From Symbiodinium microadriaticum (lineage: Eukaryota > Sar > Dinophyceae > Suessiales > Symbiodiniaceae), in the NCBI GenBank assembly GCA_001939145.1, contig LSRX01000784.1, positions 283,035-347,034 of the forward strand: 64,000 bases of DNA, written 5' to 3'. The translations under genes were made by a program, and so were the position numbers. Positions 45,401-57,400 of this stretch are shown piece by piece (position 1 is the first letter of the stretch; each line of letters begins with the position of its first letter). Under the pieces are notes generated by a model. That model saw only the letters and a list, made by a program, of their open reading frames with translations, had not been told where the DNA came from and did no database searches.

Positions 45401-48400
45401 GCTCTACTACGGTCTTGCAGAACCCTTAAGCCCTAAACCCTAAACCCTAAACCTTAAGCCTGCCCCAGACCTGATCTCAAAAAAAACCCCCCGGTGACTT
45501 CAATCAGCCCGAAGCCCCTCCCCCCCCCACTTGGAGGTTCATGGGTAGTTATAAGTAGGGTTATAAGTCCCCTAACATGGGTCATAACTACAGTTACCCT
45601 ACTTATAACCCTACTTATAACTAGCCCTAGACCCTAAACTAAACCCTAAAAGCCCTATAGAGCCCTTTAAAGGAACCCATAAAGGAACCCCATAACCCTA
45701 CTTAGAACCTCCAAGCAGACCTTAGATTGTCATCTTTGTGCAGGCCATGTCGGCTATGACGCTTCCTAGTCCAAATGGGACTTTCCCAAAATTAGGGTTT
45801 AGGGTTTAGGGTACCTTATTTTGGGATCCTTATAATAAGGATCCTACTATTCAGGGTACTATATTAGGGTCCCCTATTTTCGGAAACCCCCGAATAGACA
45901 TGAGACACACATTGAAGCGCCGCCAAACCCTTAGACCCTAAACCTAACTCCCCAAAGCCGAAACCCTAAACGCTGAACCGTATAAACCCTAAACCAACCC
46001 CAAAACCCTAAGCCCTAAACCCTAAACCCTAAACCCAAACCCTATCTACGAAGAGGGCAGTTCGGCTACGACCAGAACGTGGTGTACCAAAATGCACCGG
46101 CAGCTTGCGCCTTCCGCTCGGCCCTTTCCCAGAGGGCCCAATACCCCTTTGAATAAGGAGTATACCTTAAATTAAAGGGGCCTTAATATTATGATTTACG
46201 GTATATTCCTTAATTAAGGGGTTATTGGGCTCTCTGGGCCTGTTACAAGGCGCCGGCAGGGATGCACCCCGGCGTTGAAGAAGCCTGTCGGCGTGCTTGA
46301 GCTCTGCCCCGGCAGAGCTGCTTTGGATTCTGCTGGAGCCGAACATCCTCACACCGGTTTAGGGTTTAGGGTTTTAGGGTTTAGGGTTTAGGGTTTTAGG
46401 GTTTTAGGGTTCCAGGAAGGACGTCCAGATCCATCCGAACGGTAGAGGCCGGATGTGTGCAGCACTTCTACGCTGCTCTACTACGGTCTTGCAGAACCCT
46501 TAAGCCCTAAACCCTAAACCCTAAACCTTAAGCCTGCCCCAGACCTGATCTCAAAAAAAACCCCCCGGTGACTTCAATCAGCCCGAAGCCCCTCCCCCCC
46601 CCACTTGGAGGTTCATGGGTAGTTATAAGTAGGGTTATAAGTCCCCTAACATGGGTCATAACTACAGTTACCCTACTTATAACCCTACTTATAACTAGCC
46701 CTAGACCCTAAACTAAACCCTAAAAGCCCTATAGAGCCCTTTAAAGGAACCCATAAAGGAACCCCATAACCCTACTTAGAACCTCCAAGCAGACCTTAGA
46801 TTGTCATCTTTGTGCAGGCCATGTCGGCTATGACGCTTCCTAGTCCAAATGGGACTTTCCCAAAATTAGGGTTTAGGGTTTAGGGTACCTTATTTTGGGA
46901 TCCTTATAATAAGGATCCTACTATTCAGGGTACTATATTAGGGTCCCCTATTTTCGGAAACCCCCGAATAGACATGAGACACACATTGAAGCGCCGCCAA
47001 ACCCTTAGACCCTAAACCTAACTCCCCAAAGCCGAAACCCTAAACGCTGAACCGTATAAACCCTAAACCAACCCCAAAACCCTAAGCCCTAAACCCTAAA
47101 CCCTAAACCCAAACCCTATCTACGAAGAGGGCAGTTCGGCTACGACCAGAACGTGGTGTACCAAAATGCACCGGCAGCTTGCGCCTTCCGCTCGGCCCTT
47201 TCCCAGAGGGCCCAATACCCCTTTGAATAAGGAGTATACCTTAAATTAAAGGGGCCTTAATATTATGATTTACGGTATATTCCTTAATTAAGGGGTATTG
47301 GGCTCTCTGGGTCCTTTTTCAGTGTAATAAGGGTAAAGGGGTTTAGGGGTCAGGGGTTTAGGCTTTAAGGGTCACGGGTTTGAGAGGGTAGGGTTTAGGC
47401 GTTTAAGGGTTTAGGGGTTTAGAGGGTAGGGTTTAGGCTTTAAGGGTCACGGGTTTTAGAGGGTAGGGTTTAGGCGTTCACGGGTTTACGGGTTTAGGGG
47501 TTCAGGCATTTCAGGATCTAGGGGTTTAAGGGTTTAGGGGTTTAGGGGTTCAGGCATTTACGGGTTTAGGGGTTTAGGCGCTTAAGGGTTTAGGGTTTAG
47601 GGGTTTAAGGGTTCGAGGGTTTAGGGTTTGGGTTTGGGGGTTTGAGGGTTTAGGGTTGTGCTCGTACCAAGGTTGCATAAGGCATCATGATTTCGTGGTC
47701 AAGATATAGGTCTGAATGATCAGTTATAATATCTGGGTAGAGAAGCATTTCGTTATACGTATGACCCTGAACCCTAAATCCTAAACCCAGCAAGTTGTCT
47801 TCATAGCTGAACCATGAGAGGCATAGCATTCTGGCGCCTCGGATTGAGGATCGCTTCTAGGATCTTTTTTTGTTTGTGGGTGTGGGTGCTTCAGATCTGG
47901 AACTCATCTTGCCCTTGTGGGTGTTCGGATTCAGGGGCTTCAGGCTTCAAGAGGTCGCTTTGGGAGTTGTGGACTTCGGATCGAAACTGTATTTTTGGAT
48001 TCCGGGGCCCCGGATTTAGGATGTGTCCTTATGACCCCTAAACCCTAAAGTCTAAAAACTGAGTCCTAAACCCTGATATGATTCTGAAAGCAGTTGAATA
48101 TTGGAATATTAACGGTATGATTTAGTGATGAGGCGACGGCTAGTACTGTAAAGTGATGAGCCTGAACGGGCAATAACGATGACGACCACAGTATCGCAAC
48201 AGAAGAGGAGAGCAGACCTAGCAACAATCGCGTAAGAATAGCAAATGCATTAGCAGCACTTAATATGGCTGAATGGTCTTACAGTGGCAACACTGCCAAT
48301 GTCAATGACGTCGCCTAGAGTTCATGTTATGGCTTTCCAGACTAGCCCTAAACCCTAAATCCTGAACCCTAGACGATCCCAAACCCTCAAACCATAAACC

Positions 48401-51400
48401 CCTCAGACAAAAACCCTCAAGCCTTGAAAGCTGTTTGAAAACCTTGGCAGCTGCTTCACAAGGCCGCACGCATGCACTTCGTCTTCGGCATGCGAGGCCA
48501 GTAACCCTAAACCCTAAACCCTAAACCCCAAACCCTCAACCGTGGCAAAGCAAAGCTAGGGTTTCAGCGTGTAGGGCTGAAGGTTTAAGGCTGAGGGTTT
48601 GAGGTTGGGGAGTTGGGGTTTGGGTTTAGGGTTTAGGGTTTAGGGTTCGGGGTTTAGGATTTAGGGTTGAGGGTTGAGGGTTTGGGGTTTAGGTTGGAGG
48701 GTTCAGGGTTTCGGGGGGTCTGTTGTGACTGCGGTCTGAATCGCAAACCTTCAGAACGGACATCCTCCGATAGGACCCAACAATATAGGGGCCTAAGTGA
48801 TTACCTACATTACTTCGGGGGGTCCTTAAAAAAATATAGTATAAAAAAAACCCAAAACCCTATTCCAATTGTCAAGGCCCCTATATTATAGCATCGCAGC
48901 CAGCCGAAGCTCGGCTTCCGCGCCTGGAGTTGAGTTAGCCTACTTAATATAGGGGCCTTAATAATTAGCACAGGGTTTTGGGGTATATTGTACTATATCA
49001 AAACAATGAAGCCCCCAAAATACTATTGGTAATTCTTCAGGGTTCTGTATTCGCTCTACTTATGTAGGAAGTCGTCTTTTTTTTGCGTCCAGCTACTTTG
49101 CTGCCAGGGATCGGCATCTCCACAAAACTAGGGTTGTCTTCCACAGTAGACGAGGGCATTTTAAGCCTGCAGCAGCTAACATCTGAACCTCCAATCGCGT
49201 TCGTTCACTAAATCCGAAACCCCTCAGCGCTAAACTTCTGGATTTTCTGGGTGTGGTCAGGACCCACATCCACCTGCGAGACGGCCTGCTCGTCATCACT
49301 GTCCGCTGTCGGACTCATGCACAATGTCGCCCCGTGCATGCTTGGGTTCCGGGTCACCTTAGTGCTTCTGTCTGTTTACGTTAAAAGCAACCCTAAACTC
49401 TCAACCCTAAACGCTGTTTACCCTAGGCCTTAAACCTTGATTACGGTTTTGGATGAGGAAGGCTTCGCAGTTAAGGTCCGGACACCAACCCGTGGTCGTC
49501 GGCTCAGAGGAGTAAGTAGGTTATAAGCAGTGTGATTGTTGGTTTCTACTTGCAGCCCTTCTTACGGCCTAGTTACTAGATCGTCGAGCTCGGGCAACCC
49601 CTACGCCATATGCAACAGCCCACAAGTGGTTTCGGCTTAGGGTTTAGGGTTTAGGGTTCCTAACACACAAACCAAATAATGATCCTTTCTGTGCCAGTAC
49701 ATGAGACCGGTGCAGCCCGACCAAGAGAAGAATTTGCCCGCGATGAGGCAGCAGGTGCTCCGTTGCTCTCGTCCTCGAGGTTTAGAGTTCGGGGTTTAGG
49801 GCTTGAGCGTGCTCGCAAAGGGCCGAAGGGTGTCGGGTTTAAGTGGGCTGATGGTAAAGGGTCTAGAGTTGTCGATTCGAGTGTTTGGGATCGAGGGATA
49901 TCATTGCCATGTATTGGGGCCTTGTCCCCTAAACCCCAAACCCCAAACCCTAAACCCATTATCCCTTCTTCAGCGGATGTTGGGGCACCTTGCATTGCGG
50001 CCTTGGCGAGAATACATAAGGCATCCTGAGGTGGGATGCTGGTTCGCGGAGCTGAACCCTGAATCTTGATTTTTTAGACTTAGGGTTTAGGGTTTAGGGG
50101 TCTGAAAAGTTCAAGAAGTGGGAGTTGAAACCCTGAGCCACAAGACCTCAACGCAGGAGCCTCCACTCCACAGCAAGCCCTGAGCCCTGTAATTAAAACG
50201 CTTGAAGGACCTCATGAGTCCTGAGGAAAACAAGCCCAGATAGACACTGTTATGGCAGCCCCTTACAGTGGGCTTATCTAGAAGCCCGAACAAGGAACCC
50301 AGAAAGGAACCCTTACAGTTAAGGAGCCCTTTAAACGGTTCCTTAACGCATCCCTTAAAGACACCTGTAAAGGAACCTTGAAAAGGTTCCTCTTAGGGCT
50401 GCTTTAAAGGAAACCTTTAGAGGAGCCCTTTTAGGGAGCCCCCTTTAAGGTTCCTTTTCGGGCTCCTGTAAAGGAACCTTTAAGGGAGCCCTTTTAAGGT
50501 TCCTTTCAGGGCTCCTTTAGAAGGAACCTTTAAGGGAGCCCTTTTAAGGTTCCTTTCCGGGCTCCTTAGGTTCATTTGAGGGTTCCTTTAAGGGAATCCT
50601 TTAAAGGAGCCCTCTTAAGGTGCATTCTGCGGATTTTAGGGGTTCCTTTAAGGGAATCTTTAAGGGAACCCGGCAAGCCTCGGAGGTCCGATACGGCTTA
50701 GCTCAGGGCTCGAACGGCCATTTCGATCCGTTGCCCCTCGGCCCAGCTCACGGCTTTTAGGCTTCCTTTCAGGGGGGGATCTCAGGGTAGCTTGACGGGC
50801 CTCCTTTAGGGGATCTAGTCAGGGTTTAGGGTTCAGGGCAGTTTGGGGTTTAGGGTTTAGTTTTCGGGCTTTCTTGAAGGGTTCCTTTCAGGCTTCCTTT
50901 AAGTGTACGGATGCCCTTTAAAAAGTTTAAAGGGCTTCTTCACAAAGGAGATCTTAGGGTTCCTCCATGTGTTGCTTTAAGTGCGGGATTCCTTCTAGAG
51001 AGTGCCTGAAAAGGTTCTACACGGGTTTAGGGTTTAGGGTTTCCTGTAGGTTTTAGGGTTGCCTTTCGAGGTTCCTTTTTGAGGGTTTCTCTAAGGGGCT
51101 GCTGTGAAGGGTCTATGTATGATTCAGGGCTTTAGAGTTAGGGTTTGGGTTTTTTTGGTAGGATTTTTTGGTTTCGGGATGTAGAGTGTTAAGGGTTTTT
51201 GGTGGTTTTTGGGGTTGTTTTGGGATCCTTGGGGGGGGGGGGCCGCTTAGGGTGTTGAGGGTTCTAGTGTGTCTGGAGGTTGCAGTGTTGGGGTTTATGG
51301 GTCTCAAGAGGGTTTAGGGTTTAGGGCTTAAACTTTGGTCCCTTCTAGTCTTACTGTCTTGCTACAGAGTTTTTGATCTGAGCTTGGTTTTGCAGCTTCT

Positions 51401-54400
51401 GCATGGTTGTCAAAGGGTTACAGAGGGTTTTACCGGGTGTTTGTAAGGGTGTTGACCGGTAAGATGTCCCTGCTAGGAGTATAGTATAGTATAAACCCTA
51501 AACCCTAAAGCCTAAAGCCTAAACCCTAAACCCTAAACCCCAAACCCGAAGCCCTAAACCCTAAACCCCAACCCGAAAGCCTAAAGCCCACCGAAACTCT
51601 CGGGTCATTGAGTAGGCTTGCATGCCCTGGTTGCGTGCCTGCTTCGGGAGAGCTGGGGGTTTAGGATTTAGGGTGTACTCATTGCTTGTCATAGACGGCT
51701 TACTTGTGGGAGGGGGCCCTAAACCCTAAACGTGCCCCCTGATCCCTAAACCCTAAACCCTGGACCCGTAAACACCTAATCCCAAACACCTAAACCCTAA
51801 ACCCTAAACCGCCCCTGAACCAAAAAGCCTTGAACCCCAAACTCGTAACCCCTAAACTCTTAACTTCGATGACCATGTCGCCCTGGAACCCCTCAGAGAT
51901 CTCCAGTGGTCAGAGATTCCTACCGGTTTGGGAAGGTTTAGTGCTTAGGGTTGAGGGTTTTGGATTGAGGCCCCTAAACCCTAAACCCTAAACCCTACTT
52001 CTCATGACCTTACATCCAGTAGAATATGTAAAGCCTGCCAGAAAGCCTTCGGACTCCCACATCGCAATCGATTCTCAGTAACCCTTTATCAGAACCTTTA
52101 TGGTAACCCTTAAACCCTAAACCCTAAACCCTGAACCCTAAACTCTAAACCCTTAAACCCTAAACCCTGAATCCTGAACCCTAAACCCTAAACCCTGGTA
52201 CCCCACAACCTTTTGCCAGCTACACCATCGCGCTCTGCGGCGCCTCCATGCCTCGGCCCGAAATTCCACTTTAGGGTTGGGGGTTTAGGGTTTGGGGTTT
52301 GGGGTTTAGGGTTTAGGGGTTTGGGGTTTAGGGTTTAGGGTTTAGGCACGGAGAGCAGAAGGATTCGGCTCTTGTGCTGCATGGAGGTTCATGGGTAGTC
52401 ATAAGTGGGGTTGTAAGTCGGGTAAGTATAGGCCCAAGAATTATTATGAGGGTACTCCTTACTTCAATCAATTTCTGTTTCATTGATGGTTGAGGGTGTG
52501 GGTTTGAAGGTTTGGGGTGTGAGATTTAGGGGTGTTTGGCCTTGCTTCGGGTGTGAGGGCTTCGAGGGACGATAGTATAGGGTCGATTTTCGAACTGTGG
52601 CTTCGGGTTCCAGAAGCACCAGGCTGCGCTGCCCGCCTTGGGGGACGCTGGTCTTTAAATCCATCGCCGGCCCGAGTCGGGTTTTATTTTTGGGGGTCCT
52701 GGAGTCCAGGGGTCCCGTCAAGTAAGGCGATGTGGGGGTTTCCGAAAATAGGGAACCCTAATATAGTACCCTTAATCGTAGGAATAGGGCACCCTAATAT
52801 AGTACCCTTAATAGTAGGATCCGAATTATAAGGACCCCCAGAATAAGGGTACCCCCTAATTTTTCGGAAAGTCCCCATGTGAAGAAAAAAGGGCTGGGTC
52901 TCGGAAGACGCCATCTCAGAGTCAGCAGCTACACAGAGGACTGGGCCTCGACGAGTGGCTTTGAAGAGTGGATGTCGACCGAGTGGCGTTCCGAACTACG
53001 CGTTTTGATGCAAGGAAAGCAGATGTACGAAAAAAAAGAAGAGTGATGAGGCCAAGTCCGACCTCAAGACATTCTCCGTTCACGCCCGATCCTTCAAAGT
53101 TCCTTCTCTCGCACCCAGAGTCGGAAATCATGCGGCCCCATTCCTGTTTTTTTCTCAAGGTTCGGTTCCTCTACTTGCCCGACAATGAGATGGCTGAGAG
53201 GCGGAAATGGGAACTGAGCGAAGCGGTGAAGGAGGATTCCGAGGTCCTCACGTTGCAGGGATACCGGCAGATGGTCGCTTTGGCGGGTCTGCGGACCTTC
53301 CTGCGGTCGATTCGCAAAGACTGCTCGCCCGAGGCCATGGAGACCTGGCCACTGGGCAGGACGTTTTTTCCCTCTCCAATCTTGTGTGCTGGTGATCAGT
53401 TCGTAAGTCGTAAGACGTTGAGGCCCAGAACGGGGCATCCGGCTCCTTAAGCCTTCTTTAGGGGGAGGCTTGGTCTTACTATCGCTTGAGTCACTTCATG
53501 TAGTATGGACCCTAAACCCTAAACCCCAGTATGGAGGGCTGATCCAAAAACTTAGTAGCACCCTTCCTTGAGGTGCCTTACTCGAAGTACGGAATAAAAT
53601 CCCACCCCCCCCCCCCCCCAAGCCCCGTTCTGATTGTTGAAGTCCCCGTACTGCTTGTCACCATCTCAGACTCCTTCAACCCTCTTGGGGCTTGTTTAGG
53701 GTTTGGGGTTGGTTTGGGGTTTAGGGTTTCGGGTGTCATAGGGTTTAGGGTTTAGGGTTTCTCGTCCTTGTCGGTGCCTCAAACCCTTAGCTCACCCAGC
53801 TTGAGCCATCTCGCCGAGGTGGCGGGTTTGGCTCCTGGCTGACACACGATTTAGGGTTTAGAGGTTATATATAGGGGCCTAGACAGTGACCAATGCTATT
53901 TTCGGGGCTCCACAGCATAATGACATATTTAACAAAGGAGCCCCAAACCCTACGCTGACTACTAAAGCCCCCCCCCCCCTAAACCCTAAACCCTAAGGGA
54001 CCTAAATTAAAAAAAAAAGCCTTATAACCACTCCTAACCAAGGCACCCTGGGTTTCAGAAAAACCAGCTAACCCGTACGAACCAATTTCCCTTGAAGCCC
54101 CCCTACAAAGCCTTCAAACAATATCCTGAAACAANCACCCCCCCCTAAACCCTAACCCCTCAGGACCGTAATTTAGAGAACTATCCACATAGATTTGCAG
54201 AGTTACCCCAGCGTGTATGCAGAATCGGGTTCCACCGTCCTTGTGTGATTGTCACAAAGTGCTTTCGGAGGCTCTCGCTTCAGGTGTTTGGTATCTGACA
54301 ATGCCGCTCTTGCCTTTTTCGGGCCAGGGGGCGTCCTTTTGAGCAGAGGTCCCGTTGCCAATGTTCTGGTGGGAAGCTTGATACACGGTCATTGGGGACC

Positions 54401-57400
54401 CTACGACCCCAAAACCCTCACTTATAGATCCCTGTAAGGAACCTTTTAAATTACTTATAGATCCCTGTAAGAAACCCTTTGAATTACTTATAGATCCCTG
54501 TAGGGAGCCCTTTAAACTACTTCTAGATCCCTGTAAGGAACCCTTTAAAGGAACAGTTTCATCGAACCCCTTACGAACCGCTAAGACCCTCGTCTCACGA
54601 TTGCTTCACGCTGTGTAGAGAGCTGTTGGGGCGTTCTAGGAAGGTTCAGGGTTTAGGGTATGAGGCAATCCTAGACCGGAAGGTTCAGGGTTTAGGTGTT
54701 AGGGTTTCCCAAAGGCTCCATGTACCTTCATGGTAGATACTTAGGCCTTAAAGTACCTATATAGGGACCCCTTAGAGGCCTAAGTATCTACTATAAGGGT
54801 ACATGGAGCCTTTGGGTTTGAGGAAATCCTAAACCCTAAAGCCGAAGCGGCAGCCAGTCAGAGCCCTCCTCTGTGCGCCCGCAAGCCCCCATGAGGCTTT
54901 CGCACACGGGGCGATGCTACACCTTCGACCAGGTGTGGTTTCCAATATAGAGATCAGAAAAGTTCGTGATACCCCCCTTTGTAGTCTCTTAAGATAGTAT
55001 ACCAGATAACTCTTTTTTGAATTGTTTAGGGTTTAGGGGTTTAGGGTTCAGGGTTTGGGGGTTTAGTGCTTAGGGGTTTAGGGGTTGAAGGTTTAGGGTT
55101 TCGGGTTTAGGGGTTTAGGGCTTTAGCCCAGGTTTAGGGTTGAGGGTTTACAATGTCAGAGAGCAAGCAAGCCTACTGACCCCACCTAGACCCCAACTGC
55201 GTAGCAGGATCCTGATTATAACCACTCCTAACCAAGGCACCCTGGGTTTCAGAAAAACCAGCTAACCCGTACGAACCAATTTCCCTTGAAGCCCCCCTAC
55301 AAAGCCTTCAAACAATATCCTGAAACAACCCGGAACCCTAAACCCTACTACAAACCCTAAACCCTACAAACCCTGAACCCTAAACAACCCGGAAAAGGAC
55401 GCCTCCTCCCATGCGAGTTTCGCAGTTTGGTCTTTGCCGGGTCGGGCGGAGACCCAGTAAGCTATATCCACTCTCCCAAAAGTGTAAACTCCAAGCTCAC
55501 TGTGTTGGGCTTAGGGTTCCTAGACCCTAAACGCTAATCTAAAGGGTTGAATCTGAACACTTCGTCCGATAGTCATCATACTCCCTGCTCGTCCCCCATC
55601 CTTTCATGCTACAGCTTACCCCTGAACCCTGTTCTGATCCGTAATTAAAGCCCCTGTGTTAAACCCATCATCAATCTCTATAAGCATGCTTTCATTATCC
55701 TCATTCAGGTCCCTCAACCCTAAACCCTTAACCTTTTTGGCTCTTTATTGCTGGCACCATGCATCCTGAAGACTATTCGATAAACCCTGGGTGATGACTC
55801 CCAACTTCATCCTGCTCGTGCTGGGTGGGGCGTGAATATTTAGAATAGGGTCTTGGGTTTAGGGTTCAGGGTTGGGCGTGACTGTTTAAACTAGGGTTTA
55901 GGGTTCAGGATTTTGGTGGTATGTTATGCTATAGCTTTACAAGCATGCTTCTAAACACAGGTCTAAGAAAGTGGGGTATCGGAGGTTCCAGGCTGGTCTC
56001 GGCTGTCGTTCGGGATTTCGACATACACTAAACTTTCAATTCCGCGAACCCTACAAACTAGCTTCTCCTCCAAGCCCGTGAACCCTGAACCTTGATCCCT
56101 ACAAAGCCTAAACCCTAAACCCGAATACGCCTAAACCCTAAACCCTACACTCCAATATTCCTAGACCCGAATACGCCTAACCCCTCAACCCGAGTAAACC
56201 CAAGCCCTAAACCCGGGACGCAAATAGCCCAAACCAGCTTCTCACCACTGCACAGCAAAAGAATCAGTTGGCAGAAGAGAATGGGTGCTGGGATTGCCGT
56301 TCAGGGTTTAGGGTTTAGGGGTTAGGGTTTAGGGGTTTAGGGTTTAGGAGTTTAGAGTTTAGGGCTTAGGGTTTAAGGGTTCGGATTCAGGGTTTGGGGC
56401 GCAGGCTTTTGGGGTTTAGGATTTTAAGGTTTAGGGTTTCGGTTTTAGGGGTGCCACCACGTCAACAGGGACACGGGCGACAGCACGTTTGAGAAGTTTT
56501 ATGCTGGAATCCGAAACAAGACTATGCTTCGCTAAGCACAGAGTGAGGCCTCGATCGGTGCACCCTTACAAAAAAGGACCCCTAAACCCTAAACCCAAAA
56601 CCCTAAACCCAAAACCCTATCGCTTTGAGGGTTTAGGGTTTCGGGTTTATAGGGCTCATACATGGGTGGTTTATGGGTTTTAAACATGGTCGTCGGAGTC
56701 ATTTCCAATATTTTCCTTTAGGGCTCGTATATCTTCGCCGAAGCCAACGAAAAGCCCAGCAGATANAGATTTAGGGTTTAGGGTTTAGGGTTTAGGGTTT
56801 AAGGTTTAGGGTTTAAGATTTAGGGTTTAGAGTTTAGGGTTTAAGATTTATGGATTTAAGATTTAGGGTTTAGGGTAATTAGGGGTTTCTGGAAAGGGGG
56901 CTTCTGGCGTCACCTCTGGGGCCCTTTACAGAGTGCCCTCCGAAGAAAACTAACATGTGCTGCAAGCTTGACGACTGAAGCACCTTGAGATCACTATCCT
57001 GTCGTTCGACTGTGTTCCAAACGGGCATCTGCGGTGTGGCACTTCACCCGCGACCGGTCTCTCAGGACTAGGCTTGTGGAAGATGCGTTGATTATACCAC
57101 CTGGCTTGCTAGGAAAATCCTCGTCTGTGAATATGTAGCCTGCAAAACGGACAAGACGAAATCTGGAGGAAGAGTTTGACATGTCAAGTTTTTCTGGATG
57201 CCTATAGGCAGTGCAAGCCGTAGATAACATCGTTTTTTCTAAATTCTAAACCTTCACCCATCAAGAAAACCCTAGAGCGGCGAAGCTCTAAACCCAGTAC
57301 CATATCCCCCGTCCCGATTATGGCATGTTAGTCAAGTAAACCCTAAACCTGAACTACGCCTAAACCTTAAACCCGAATAAGCCTAAACAGCTATAACTCC

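Larger units (their letters stand above)
45236..47311. repeat. Tandem duplication, 1,074-bp period
   Basis: Sequence from about 45236 recurs at +1,074 (for example CCAGGAAGGACG at 45338 and 46412; family D, E and A elements and a [15 protein letters not shown] frame twice each). Copies look identical by eye. The element between copies (46128-46238) has the left half of the right-hand element (CAGAGGGCCC, TTTGAATAAGGAG) and the right end of the left-hand element (GGGGTTATTGGG). Confidence 0.9.

Noticed and set aside
52684-52914. Minus ORF with [15 protein letters not shown] repeats
   Set aside because: It is the family E palindromic element translated through its repeated core.
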